In this document: piece by piece, positions 54,929-63,921 of the stretch
How the letters are laid out: each line of letters begins with the position of its first letter
How positions within the stretch are numbered: position 1 is the stretch's first letter
Assembly (NCBI RefSeq): GCF_002155265.1
Contig: NZ_CP021251.1
Span: 496,001-560,000, forward strand
From: Corynebacterium pseudotuberculosis
GTDB taxonomy: Bacteria > Actinomycetota > Actinomycetes > Mycobacteriales > Mycobacteriaceae
Length of the DNA: 64,000 nt
Direction: 5' to 3'
The notes under the pieces: generated by a model
What the model was told of the DNA's origin: nothing
Databases searched by the model: none
What the model saw: the letters and a program-made list of their open reading frames with translations, nothing else
Made by a program: the position numbers and the translations under genes

Positions 54929-55786
54929 CTACTTTGCCAGGAAGTCGGCCACGTATTTGTGTCCGCGATCGTTGAGATGGAAGGGAAGATTGGTGTGCCC
55001 TGCGGTGCCGTCGATAATGCCCGACCACATGCGCTGATTATCGGGGGCGCACATGTGGTTGTTTTTGGTTGCGCCTTTTAGATTCACAAACTCGGCTCCG
55101 GAAGCTGCCGCTGCGTCTTGCTCCATCTCTTGAGCGAGCCTTTCAAGATGGGCAACCTCGGGGGCGAAAGTGTAATCATGAAGATTGTTTCCCACATGGA
55201 ATAGGCAGACGGAGTTGTTCTCGGTGATTCGAGGGTATCCGATGAACTGAATTCGGGCATGGGGGGCTAACTTGCGGATTCTTGCAACCTCACGCGTCAT
55301 TTTTGCGGCAAAGTCATGACGGATTTGATGGTCGGTGCGGCCGCGTGCGAGCTGCGAATAGGTGTCATTAAAACCTAATGATATGAAGACTCGCTTAGTG
55401 TTCCGGTTTAAGGTTCGCTGGGCTGCGGCTTGGTCGATCTGAAGAGATACTGAGCGTCGGCTAGCTGAAAGAAGCGATTTATCGCCAACTCCTACGGCTC
55501 CTGCACAAGCGTAATTATCTGCTCGAAGCCCGAGCCGTTGTGCGGCTAGAACTCCAAAATTATGGGGAGAAGTGGGGCACTCTCCTCGCTCGGTAGGAGG
55601 CGTGGTGGTGGGGATTTTTAACCACGTGGCAACATAACGGATAAGCTCCGGGTTTGCTACAACGGAGTCCCCAAAAATGACTGCATTGTGGGTTGACGCA
55701 TGTGCATAGGCTGGAGTTACGGCGGCGGGAAGGGTGGCGATGAACGCAAGGATTGCTGCCCCGGCTTTGAACAGTCTGTGTCTCAT
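54929..55786 (-). CDS. Secreted SGNH/GDSL-type hydrolase
   Basis: A secreted esterase-like protein of about 285 residues. The signal peptide (residues 1-27, ending TPAYA) is followed by the block I serine in VIFGDSVVANP. The block III and V motifs are FISLGFNDTY and LNDRGHKY. Cysteines in ECPTSP, NYACAGA, SVCLF and HMCAP suggest disulfides. The substrate may be an envelope lipid; that is unproven. The ATG at 55786 has TATACT six bases upstream. Confidence 0.82.
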   Translation of the reverse strand: MRHRLFKAGAAILAFIATLPAAVTPAYAHASTHNAVIFGDSVVANPELIRYVATWLKIPTTTPPTERGECPTSPHNFGVLAAQRLGLRADNYACAGAVGVGDKSLLSASRRSVSLQIDQAAAQRTLNRNTKRVFISLGFNDTYSQLARGRTDHQIRHDFAAKMTREVARIRKLAPHARIQFIGYPRITENNSVCLFHVGNNLHDYTFAPEVAHLERLAQEMEQDAAAASGAEFVNLKGATKNNHMCAPDNQRMWSGIIDGTAGHTNLPFHLNDRGHKYVADFLAK

Positions 55787-55890
55787 TTCACCAGTATACA
55801 AAATTTCTATCAGTATTTTTTAGGATAAATTAGATTTTCTGATCATGGGCGCAGTTATCCGTATAAAGCTGTATTTTTACGCAGCGGTGA

Positions 55891-57096
55891 TCAACTCAAC
55901 GCTAATCCGACGAGATGATCGCCGCGTTTTTCCACTACATGATTGCCCGCAAGTCCGAGAGAAACTAAACCGTTGTATGTGCCTCGATCAACCTCAAGGA
56001 CGGATTCGGCTACTCCTGTCTCCCAATTAATTACTGCGATTCCGTTGAAAACGGGTACATACAGCTTGTTATTAATAGCCACGCCTGTGCCAAGAACGTT
56101 ATCGATGATGTGTTCCACATGCAGGGACGAGGGGTTAAACAAGTAAAGACGGTGTCCATCAAACCAAGTAATGTGATGTGGGAGATCCGCCACAGATGGA
56201 CCATGATCCCACGCAGAAGCATCGGCCAGAGGAACCTGGATAGACGCAGTGAGTTCTCCGTTTGCGTTAAAAGAATCAATGCGAGGGTGTGGAGACTCTA
56301 CGAAAACGGCGGCGGCTTCTTGGCCTATAGCAACAATGCGCGCGTTTTCACCAGAAATGTGAATATCGCGGGTAATTTCTGGGACGCGTGAATCCTCGGG
56401 AACTGTTTTTTGAAGCCGCAACCACCAGGCCTCTTCACATTTTTCGGTAACTCCTAAAAGAGTTTTCCGGGAAAGGGCTGAGGAAATTTCGCAATCCTCA
56501 TGCGGTTGTTGATTCGCCTCTTGTTTGATCGGGACGTCGCCGTATTCCACGGTACGCACAAGGTCGGAGCGCCATAGTTCTACGCGTTCGGAAGATACGG
56601 TGCCAACGGCGTCATTGGAGGAAATAGGTACCACAACATCGCTGGCACTGGCGCTTCTCGTTGCTTTATATGTGCCAGAAGCCGCATCCAGAGACACCAC
56701 GTCACCGCAGCCTCGTCCGGTGTGAAAAGTCAAAACGACGCTGGACCAGGCTTGGCCTAAAGAACACAACTTCTCCGTGCGCGCATAAGACCATACAGGG
56801 GCGCCTGTTGCGGGGTCGATGGCGTTTACGCTGTGCCCGTCATAAGACATGACCAAGCCTGCCGCGATGATGGGTTTTGTGGTCAATTGGTCTGCGGGCG
56901 TTTCCCACTGCGGAGTCAGCGAATGCACGGGAACTGGTGGGGTCTCTGAGACGACCAGGGGCTGTGCAGCAGGGGAATACGTGACATTGTTAACCGGAGC
57001 GGTGGCCCAGACAATGCTCACCCCGGTGATGCTGATTCCCGCGATAATCGTGGCTGCGATCAGGTCTTTCCGCGTCTTGCGTAAACTTTTAGTCAT
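55891..57096 (-). CDS. Membrane-anchored PQQ-like beta-propeller protein (Rv3212 type)
   Basis: A 401-residue protein with one N-terminal helix (about residues 13-33) and an external beta-propeller (YDGHSVNAIDPATGAPVWSYAR, PVFNGIAVINWETGVAE). It fits the family next to rhlE in mycobacteria (Rv3212), whose function is unknown. Four cysteines in the external part may form disulfides. The ATG overlaps the helicase stop by four bases. Confidence 0.78.
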   Translation of the reverse strand: MTKSLRKTRKDLIAATIIAGISITGVSIVWATAPVNNVTYSPAAQPLVVSETPPVPVHSLTPQWETPADQLTTKPIIAAGLVMSYDGHSVNAIDPATGAPVWSYARTEKLCSLGQAWSSVVLTFHTGRGCGDVVSLDAASGTYKATRSASASDVVVPISSNDAVGTVSSERVELWRSDLVRTVEYGDVPIKQEANQQPHEDCEISSALSRKTLLGVTEKCEEAWWLRLQKTVPEDSRVPEITRDIHISGENARIVAIGQEAAAVFVESPHPRIDSFNANGELTASIQVPLADASAWDHGPSVADLPHHITWFDGHRLYLFNPSSLHVEHIIDNVLGTGVAINNKLYVPVFNGIAVINWETGVAESVLEVDRGTYNGLVSLGLAGNHVVEKRGDHLVGLALS

Positions 57097-58418
57097 CGCC
57101 GACGGTGCCTTCGGGTTGTTGGTTTGGCATCAGTAGAACGCTGGTTACCTGTGTGCCTGCTCTTTATGGTGCTTCTGCTGCTTCCTGCAACTTTAAGCGG
57201 TTGGCCGACTGTCTCCCCGGCAGTCTCGGGGATCGAGAGGGCGTCGAAAAGCTCCGGGGACGTGGAGAACCATTGCGGCGGGGCGGGAGTATCTAGGCCC
57301 AATTCATCGCTAATGAGCTTCCACTTAATTAGCTCGTCATACCCCACAAGCGTGATTGCGGTTCCGGTATGGCCAGCGCGGCCTGTCCTGCCAATGCGGT
57401 GTACATACGTCATGGGGGCATCGGGAGTCTGGTAATTGATCACGTGGGTGACGTCATCAATGTCAAGACCACGTGCGGCAACGTCAGTGGCAACCAGTAT
57501 GTCTACCCGGCCATTGCGGAACATGCCCAACGATAATTCGCGTGCCGCCTGACCCAAATCGCCGTGCACCCCCGCCACTCGGAAACCTCTACCGGCAAGA
57601 TCTTCTGCAAGCTCTGCGGCAGTGCGCTTGGTGCGTGTGAAAATAATGGTTTTTCCGCGTTCTTTTGCCTGAAGCGCACGTGCGGTAATCGCGGTCTTGT
57701 CCATCCTATGGGCCTGGAAAACAACCTGCTCGATGCTGGCATGGGTGTGAGAGGCGTTGACTTCCTCCGCCCGGATATGGATTGGGCGAGACATAAAGGT
57801 CCTGGCTAGGGTGAGCACCGGGCCCGGCATTGTTGCAGAAAATAAGAGCGTCTGGTGTTGGTGCTTGAGCGCTCCCAGAAGCTTTTCAATATCAGGGAAA
57901 AAGCCTAAGTCCAGCATCTCATCGGCCTCATCTAGCACGAGAATGGCCACGTGATCGAGCGTTAGATTGCCCTGCTGGTGTAGATCAATAAGTCGGCCGG
58001 GGGTTCCCACAACAACGTCAACGCCAGCAGTGAGAACCTGGATTTGTTCTTCATAAGGCCGCCCACCGTACACCGTAGTCACTCTCACTGGTGTTCGCCG
58101 GGCTGCGCGCTCCAAATCTTCGCCCACCTGTTGTGCCAGTTCCCTGGTAGGCACGACGACGAGTGCGCGGGGGGTTCCATCGAGTTCGGCGACGTCTGCG
58201 GCGTCAAAGACTCTGTCTAAAAGCGGAACACCAAAACCGAGTGTTTTGCCCATCCCCGTGCGAGCCCGGCCGATGATGTCTCGGCCGTCGAGAGCTATAG
58301 GCAGCGTAAGCTCTTGAATCGCAAACGTATGTGTGATTCCTTGTTCAGAAAGCGCGTCGACGATCTCAGCAGCGACACCTAATTCGGCGAACGTGGGTTT
58401 ATGAGTAGAAACTGACAC
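57093..58418 (-). CDS. rhlE: DEAD-box RNA helicase
   Basis: ATP-dependent RNA helicase of 441 residues related to mycobacterial RhlE (Rv3211). Motifs: Q-motif ITHTFAIQ, motif I ARTGMGKTLGF, VVPTRELAQQV, GTPGRLIDL, VLDEADEMLD, SATMP, and HRIGRTGRAG. A basic unstructured tail follows residue 400. The GTG start has a TAGTAT box seven bases upstream, suggesting a leaderless mRNA. The gene is first in a two-gene unit with the propeller protein. Confidence 0.92.
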   Translation of the reverse strand: MSVSTHKPTFAELGVAAEIVDALSEQGITHTFAIQELTLPIALDGRDIIGRARTGMGKTLGFGVPLLDRVFDAADVAELDGTPRALVVVPTRELAQQVGEDLERAARRTPVRVTTVYGGRPYEEQIQVLTAGVDVVVGTPGRLIDLHQQGNLTLDHVAILVLDEADEMLDLGFFPDIEKLLGALKHQHQTLLFSATMPGPVLTLARTFMSRPIHIRAEEVNASHTHASIEQVVFQAHRMDKTAITARALQAKERGKTIIFTRTKRTAAELAEDLAGRGFRVAGVHGDLGQAARELSLGMFRNGRVDILVATDVAARGLDIDDVTHVINYQTPDAPMTYVHRIGRTGRAGHTGTAITLVGYDELIKWKLISDELGLDTPAPPQWFSTSPELFDALSIPETAGETVGQPLKVAGSSRSTIKSRHTGNQRSTDAKPTTRRHRRR

Positions 58419-58425
58419 CCCTCCG

Positions 58426-58431
58426 ATACTA
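58426..58431 (-). promoter_or_regulatory. -10 box of the DEAD-box gene (leaderless)
   Basis: TAGTAT on the minus strand lies seven bases before the GTG start. Confidence 0.45.
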
Positions 58432-58700
58432 ATGGGAATGTAAAGAAAGAAGCCAAGGAGGCCCTAATACTGAAGGAAGTGTGAGGAGAAGAACGTTATG
58501 CAAGAGACTTAAAACAGTAGGATGTATCGATTGCCTCCGAATTAAACTTGAAGCAGCGCACAACGGGTATGCTAGGGGAGCTATTTAGGCACCGTTGAGA
58601 TTTTGGTATTTACTAGTGCAAGGAAAATGAGGGTTCGTGTTCCAAGCACAAGGCCTCACTCAAAACGGCAAACCGCCAGAACAATATTTTAGGAGCGAAG

Positions 58701-58928
58701 ATGGACATTAAAATCGGGTTCTCTGATTCCCCACGCGAGCTTGTGGTCTCTAGCCGCGAGACCCAGGATGAGGTTGTGGCACGAGTATCGGAGGCATTAG
58801 CTAATGATTCCGGTCTTTTGACGCTTACGGATGAGAACGGAAACCGGTATCTGGTGCGTAACTCTCAAATTTCCTATGTAGAGGTAGGAAACTCAAACAC
58901 CCGTACCGTGGGCTTCTCTGGAGCCTAG
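58701..58928 (+). CDS. DUF3107 family protein
   Basis: A 75-residue protein of the actinobacterial DUF3107 family (TB9.4/Rv3208A type). It has a small ubiquitin-like beta-grasp pattern: DIKIGFSDSPRELVVSS, then LLTLTDENGNRYLV. Function unknown. TTAGGAGCGAAG precedes the ATG. It starts a run of four conserved genes. Confidence 0.9.
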   Translation: MDIKIGFSDSPRELVVSSRETQDEVVARVSEALANDSGLLTLTDENGNRYLVRNSQISYVEVGNSNTRTVGFSGA

Positions 58929-58930
58929 CG

Positions 58931-59821
58931 TTGAAGACCCCACACGAGGAAAGCTTTTTTGTCCGATTCGCTCGCGATTACGGGTGGAGAGCATATGCCA
59001 TTCCCGTACTCGCCGTGATCACCGTGTGGGTGCTTGTCGACGTCTTTGTGGCTCGCCCCAGTGACCAAAAACCAACCGAGAAACCAGTTTCCGAGTCCAC
59101 CGAACAGGTATCGGAAACACGGCAGCCGCCTCTCAAAGGCCCTAATCCAGCGGATCAAGAACAACCCAAGATCGCTGCAACTGAGTTGCCGCCGGGAGCA
59201 GACTTCACGCAAAAAGGTGAGGGTACCTACCGGGTTGTAGGTGCGCCGGGGGCAAAGGCTGGTCAGGGAAAAGAAAAAAAGTTCACCTACGTTATTGAGA
59301 TTGAAAACGGTATTAAATCTGAGGTCTTTGGGGGCGATGACGCCTTTGCTGCAGTGATTGACGCGACGCTGACTAACCCCAAGAGCTGGGCTCATGATGA
59401 AAAGTTTGCGTTTGAGCATATAGCGAATAGCCCGGATGCCGATCCTGATCTCAGGATCCAGCTATCGTCTGTGGACACTACACATGGACTGTGCGGGCAT
59501 AATATATCTATGGAGACCAGCTGTTTCTATTCCGATGGCAATCGGGTAGTGATTAACGAGTCGCGCTGGATCCGGGGTGCAATCCCATTCCAAGGTGATC
59601 TAGGAGCATATCGGCAATATCTGATCAACCATGAAGTGGGGCATGGAATCGGATATGCCTCGCATGAGCCTTGTGGCGGAAACGGCGAATTGGCGCCCAT
59701 CATGATGCAACAGACATTAAGCTTGTCCAATACCGAGTTATCCAAGATCGATGCTACGGAAGCGTACAAGGACGACGGTGCCGTGTGCGCCGCAAATCCT
59801 TGGCCTTATCCCTTTGGTTAG
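58931..59821 (+). CDS. DUF3152 family metzincin-like membrane protein
   Basis: A 296-residue protein with a transmembrane helix near residues 18-38, a Pro/Glu-rich linker (about 40-85) and a C-terminal DUF3152 domain. HEVGHGIGYASH gives an HExxHxxGxxxH zinc motif, and APIMMQQ fits a metzincin Met-turn, so it is plausibly an extracytoplasmic zinc protease. TTG start two bases after the DUF3107 gene, using GGAG in the end of that gene. Confidence 0.87.
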   Translation: MKTPHEESFFVRFARDYGWRAYAIPVLAVITVWVLVDVFVARPSDQKPTEKPVSESTEQVSETRQPPLKGPNPADQEQPKIAATELPPGADFTQKGEGTYRVVGAPGAKAGQGKEKKFTYVIEIENGIKSEVFGGDDAFAAVIDATLTNPKSWAHDEKFAFEHIANSPDADPDLRIQLSSVDTTHGLCGHNISMETSCFYSDGNRVVINESRWIRGAIPFQGDLGAYRQYLINHEVGHGIGYASHEPCGGNGELAPIMMQQTLSLSNTELSKIDATEAYKDDGAVCAANPWPYPFG

Positions 59822-59889
59822 AGCCATCACGATATAACTCACTCATTTAACGCCCTCTTTGGCCCGAGCATTCTATTAGGCTACAACTC

Positions 59890-60729
59890 ATGGATTTCAC
59901 GGCTCTTCCTCCTCACGTCCGCAACGTTTTTCATGCGCCGGATGAACCCGCTCGCGCCATGGGCGCAGCGTGGGATTACGGTTGGAAAGTCGGATCGGTA
60001 GTTTTTTCTCAGGTGGCGCATCCCGTGCGCGCTGCGTGGTCGTCTCGAATTAGAGAAAAACTACAACCAGAGGGCGTGCGTATCGTTCGGCCGATCAAAT
60101 CCACTGACGGTAGGTTTATTAACGCCGGATGGCGCGCATCGAGCTTTGCACCGGGGATACTTACCCGGCGTGTCGACGAAACCGTGGCAGCCGCATTACG
60201 CCTAGACCTTGCGTTGAGCACAGTGGAGGTGCCCGCTTCCTTTAAAGATGTGGATGACACCGACGTTTTTTCCATCGCAGACCATATAGCGTGGCATGCG
60301 TCTCCGACATCAGCGATCGACTTACAAGATTCAGTACCGCGCCACTTAACGGCAATCAATATCATGCCCAAAGTAGAGCTTTTATTGCGCGAAATAGACG
60401 CTCCCAACCAGGTTGTTCACGCTGATATGTTTGCCACCACGTTGTATGCAGGGGTGCAGGCGCCTACCGTGACTGATGTGATGGGGGTAGCCCGTCCTTA
60501 TGGCTATACGGCCGCAATAAGCATTATCGACGCCCTCTGCGTTGGGGCAGTAGACGAGGGGATCATTGGACGTTTTTCCCATGTTCCCCATCTTGACCAG
60601 CTACTCTTGCGCGCATTGGCGTATCGTACAGCAGTGCACGCTCTTCATCCTGATGCGACATCGAATACAGGAACGAACTTAGAGTGGGTAGCCAAGACCG
60701 TGATGTCAAAGGTATCTGTCACACTATGA
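59890..60729 (+). CDS. TIGR02569 family protein
   Basis: A 279-residue soluble protein of the TIGR02569 family, known only from Actinobacteria and encoded between the DUF3152 and AdnAB genes. Visible family blocks are WRASSFAPG, VVHADMFATTLY and the acidic IIDALCVGAVDEGIIGRF. The HADMF segment resembles the HxD region of aminoglycoside-phosphotransferase kinases, but no P-loop is obvious. Function unknown. It ends three bases before the adnA start. Confidence 0.82.
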   Translation: MDFTALPPHVRNVFHAPDEPARAMGAAWDYGWKVGSVVFSQVAHPVRAAWSSRIREKLQPEGVRIVRPIKSTDGRFINAGWRASSFAPGILTRRVDETVAAALRLDLALSTVEVPASFKDVDDTDVFSIADHIAWHASPTSAIDLQDSVPRHLTAINIMPKVELLLREIDAPNQVVHADMFATTLYAGVQAPTVTDVMGVARPYGYTAAISIIDALCVGAVDEGIIGRFSHVPHLDQLLLRALAYRTAVHALHPDATSNTGTNLEWVAKTVMSKVSVTL

Positions 60730-60732
60730 GGC

Positions 60733-63700
60733 ATGAATCTCTCAGCGACCTCGGAAACACCTTTGACAAAGGACGTACATAAGGTACCGGGGCAGGAACC
60801 GACCCCTGCCGTGGGCTATTTGGATTCTCAGCGAGCAGCTTTTAAGCAGCCGCCTACGCCGCAGGTGCGTATCGTCTCTGCGGATCATCACGTAGAGACT
60901 CATAACTGGGAAAATGACCTCTTTAAGAGCCAAACCGGTATATGGCGGCTAATAGGTTCGGCGGGGTCGGGTGTGTCTACGTTAATCATGGATACCGTTG
61001 CAGAGCGCCTGCGGCGTGGAGAAGATCCCTCAAACATTCTTGTCATTGCGGCTTCAAAGGAGGGAGCTACACGGCTGCGCACTGGGATTGCTGCGCGTCT
61101 TTCGGGGGAATCATACACAGCAGCGGCCACGATGGTGCGCTCTGTGCATTCTCTTGCTTTTGCCTTGCTGAGGAGCTTAAGCGGAGAAGACCTTAGGCTT
61201 ATCACGGGGGCTGAACAAGACGCAGTGATCCGGGAGTTGTTACAAGGGCACAACGAGGACTCTGAAGCAGCCCAGATTTGGCCGCAGGAGACGCGTGACG
61301 CGTTGGGATTTGTTGGCTTTGCTCGTGGTCTCCGAGATTTTCTACTACGAGCAGTCGAGCGCGGTCTCAGCCCAGAAGACTTGGAAAGACTCGGTAATAC
61401 GTACCATCGGCCTATGTGGAAAGCCGCGGGGGCTTTCCTTCGGGAATATGAACAAACAATGGCCCTTGGTGGGGCGAAGAGTCTGAGTGCCTCTGAACTC
61501 GTGAGTACTGTGCTTGAGTACCACATTCCAGATCAAGGATGGCGGACAGTCATCGTTGATGATGCTCAGCACCTTGACCCCAAATCCGCACAACTTATTG
61601 GCGAGCTATTGCGCTATGCAGAATTTGGCATCATTGGTGGCGATCCAGAGCAGTCGGTATTTCATTTTCGTGGCGCAAGTCCAGAGTTTTTAACCAAGTA
61701 CCCTGCAGAGCACCAACTGATGTTAAAAACTACGCGGAGATTACCTGAGACTACGGCGCGGATTGTTGAGAACCAAGGGCAGCACTTTGAGTATGTTGCA
61801 GATAAAATCCGTAGAGCTCATTTGATTGATGGGGTCCCCTGGGATGATATTGCAGTGATCGTGCGTTCTACGGGATTAATTGCCCCTATCAGGCGGGCAC
61901 TACTAGCCGCAGGGGTTCCCGTTCAGGTTGATCCTACGGACATCATCTTGAGTGAACAGCGCATTGTAGCCTCGATGATTCTTGCCGTGAGGGCGATACA
62001 CGGGGAACTTAACAATCGTGAGCTCGAGGATCTCCTTCTCGGCCCTATTGGCGGTGCGGATTCGGTGACCCTGCGTCGGCTTTATCGTGGGCTACGTAAA
62101 GTTGAAATGAGCCGTGGCGGGAGCCGGCGTGCCATAGAACTGTTAAAAATCCTCATTAGCCCCCGTCCATCGGAGGAACAAAACGACCTAATAGGAGAAG
62201 CTGAGGAGGTTCTTTCTGAAAGAGAACTACAGATTTTAGAAAGAACCAGAAGGGTGCTCTTGCGAGGTGCTCAACCAGGTAGCGTTGAAGAAGTCCTGTG
62301 GGCAATTTGGCATGAAACCGGTTTAGCCAATCACCTACAAGCGGTGAGTTTAAGGGGCGGAGCTGCAGGCTCTCAGGCGGATCGTGACCTTGACGCGGCA
62401 ATGGCGCTCTTTGATGCCGCGGGGGACTGGGTGGAACGACGCCCTACGGCGGGGATTGTGTCCTTTATGCGGCACATCGCAGAACAAGAGCTGCCCACAG
62501 GCGTGCGCGACCGGCGACAAATCCGAACACAGGCCGTACAGCTTCTTACAGCTCATGCAGCGCTTGGTCAACAGTGGCATACAGTGATCGTTGCAGGAGT
62601 ACAGGAGGGGAGCTGGCCTTCTCTTGGGGAAACCGGAACTCTTTTTGGCCAGGAGGAGCTCACGGACCTCATTGATTCAGGCATAGAACCAAATACCATC
62701 GTTATGCGTTCTAAGGACCGGCTTGATGAGGAACGCCGCCTTTTCCATGTGGCTAAGAGCCGAGCCACGCATCGTCTGTATATCACCGCTGTGGAGGATC
62801 CTGCGTCTAATGACGTAGCCGAGCCATCGCGTTTTATAGAAGAGCTTGATCCTTCGTTTTTCCAGCAACAATCGCAGGAGAATGAAGCATCGTATGCGGA
62901 TCTTTCTGTGCCCTTGGCCCCCAAAGACACCGGTTTGGAAGACTATATTCGGCTTTTGAGCGTTCCAGCGATGGTAGCGGAGTTACGTCGAGAAGTTCGT
63001 AACAGCGACTCGCCACAGCGGCGCCGTGATCAGGCTGCTCGTCAGCTAGCGCGTCTAGCGTCGGCCGGAGTCCCGGGGGCGCACCCTGAAGAATGGTGGG
63101 GTGAAGGCGGACCTTCCACTGATCAGCCATTACAACAGCGGTCTATTTCTCCTTCCCTTATAGAACAGGGTCTTACGTGTCCTTTGCGCGCTCGACTGGA
63201 TGCCGTTATTGAGGGAGAAGAGACACCATTTCAAATGCTGAAAGGCTCTTTGGCCCATGCGTATGCAGAAGCAATTGCTCGGGGAGTGGAGTCGGAGACA
63301 GCAAAAGAACTCACTACTGAGGCATTCCTCCGGCTGCTTAATGCTCCTGCGTGGCAGCAGGAGACAGAAAAAGCCGCGTGGATACGGATGATTGAGCGTT
63401 TAGAGGAATGGATAACGGTGTCGGCGGCCCGGTATGAGCTGGTGGGAGTAGAAACCTCAGTGAACACGAAGATCGCAGAGGGAATCACCATCAGAGGCCG
63501 TATAGACAGGATAGAGCGCACTCAGGACGGCGCGTATCGGATCATCGACTATAAGACGGGCACCCGCGGGCTAAGTGCGAAGGAGGTCGCCGATCACAAA
63601 CAATTGATGGCGTACCAACTTGCATTGAGCAAAGGGAAGCTTAGTGATACCGGCGATGTGATCAGCGGGAATGACGAGGAATCGCTGATCGTAGACCAGG

Positions 63701-63921
63701 CAGTACTGGTGTATCCCGGTTCTACAACAAAGAAGATCAAAACCTGTGAACAGGCGACAAAAACTCCAGAGGAACTCCAGGAATTTGCAGACCTGCTACC
63801 ACCGCTGATCCAGAATCTGACTGGTCCTAGTCTTATGGCGGTTGTCAACGATGGATGTTCGAATTGCTCGATAATCAACATATGTCCAGCGCAGCCCGAA
63901 GGAAGGATGACCCCGGCATGA
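60733..63921 (+). CDS. adnA: AdnA helicase-nuclease subunit with non-canonical Walker A
   Basis: Large subunit (1062 residues) of the AdnAB double-strand-break resecting machine. The UvrD-like motor spans about residues 55-680: Walker A reads LIGSAGSGVSTL, with no catalytic lysine, and motif II VIVDDAQHL. The C-terminal RecB-family nuclease has GRIDRIERTQDGAYRIIDYKTG near residue 925. A four-Cys Fe-S staple is visible: one Cys in GLTCPLRARLD and three in GCSNCSIINIC. It overlaps adnB by four bases. Confidence 0.92.
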   Translation: MNLSATSETPLTKDVHKVPGQEPTPAVGYLDSQRAAFKQPPTPQVRIVSADHHVETHNWENDLFKSQTGIWRLIGSAGSGVSTLIMDTVAERLRRGEDPSNILVIAASKEGATRLRTGIAARLSGESYTAAATMVRSVHSLAFALLRSLSGEDLRLITGAEQDAVIRELLQGHNEDSEAAQIWPQETRDALGFVGFARGLRDFLLRAVERGLSPEDLERLGNTYHRPMWKAAGAFLREYEQTMALGGAKSLSASELVSTVLEYHIPDQGWRTVIVDDAQHLDPKSAQLIGELLRYAEFGIIGGDPEQSVFHFRGASPEFLTKYPAEHQLMLKTTRRLPETTARIVENQGQHFEYVADKIRRAHLIDGVPWDDIAVIVRSTGLIAPIRRALLAAGVPVQVDPTDIILSEQRIVASMILAVRAIHGELNNRELEDLLLGPIGGADSVTLRRLYRGLRKVEMSRGGSRRAIELLKILISPRPSEEQNDLIGEAEEVLSERELQILERTRRVLLRGAQPGSVEEVLWAIWHETGLANHLQAVSLRGGAAGSQADRDLDAAMALFDAAGDWVERRPTAGIVSFMRHIAEQELPTGVRDRRQIRTQAVQLLTAHAALGQQWHTVIVAGVQEGSWPSLGETGTLFGQEELTDLIDSGIEPNTIVMRSKDRLDEERRLFHVAKSRATHRLYITAVEDPASNDVAEPSRFIEELDPSFFQQQSQENEASYADLSVPLAPKDTGLEDYIRLLSVPAMVAELRREVRNSDSPQRRRDQAARQLARLASAGVPGAHPEEWWGEGGPSTDQPLQQRSISPSLIEQGLTCPLRARLDAVIEGEETPFQMLKGSLAHAYAEAIARGVESETAKELTTEAFLRLLNAPAWQQETEKAAWIRMIERLEEWITVSAARYELVGVETSVNTKIAEGITIRGRIDRIERTQDGAYRIIDYKTGTRGLSAKEVADHKQLMAYQLALSKGKLSDTGDVISGNDEESLIVDQAVLVYPGSTTKKIKTCEQATKTPEELQEFADLLPPLIQNLTGPSLMAVVNDGCSNCSIINICPAQPEGRMTPA

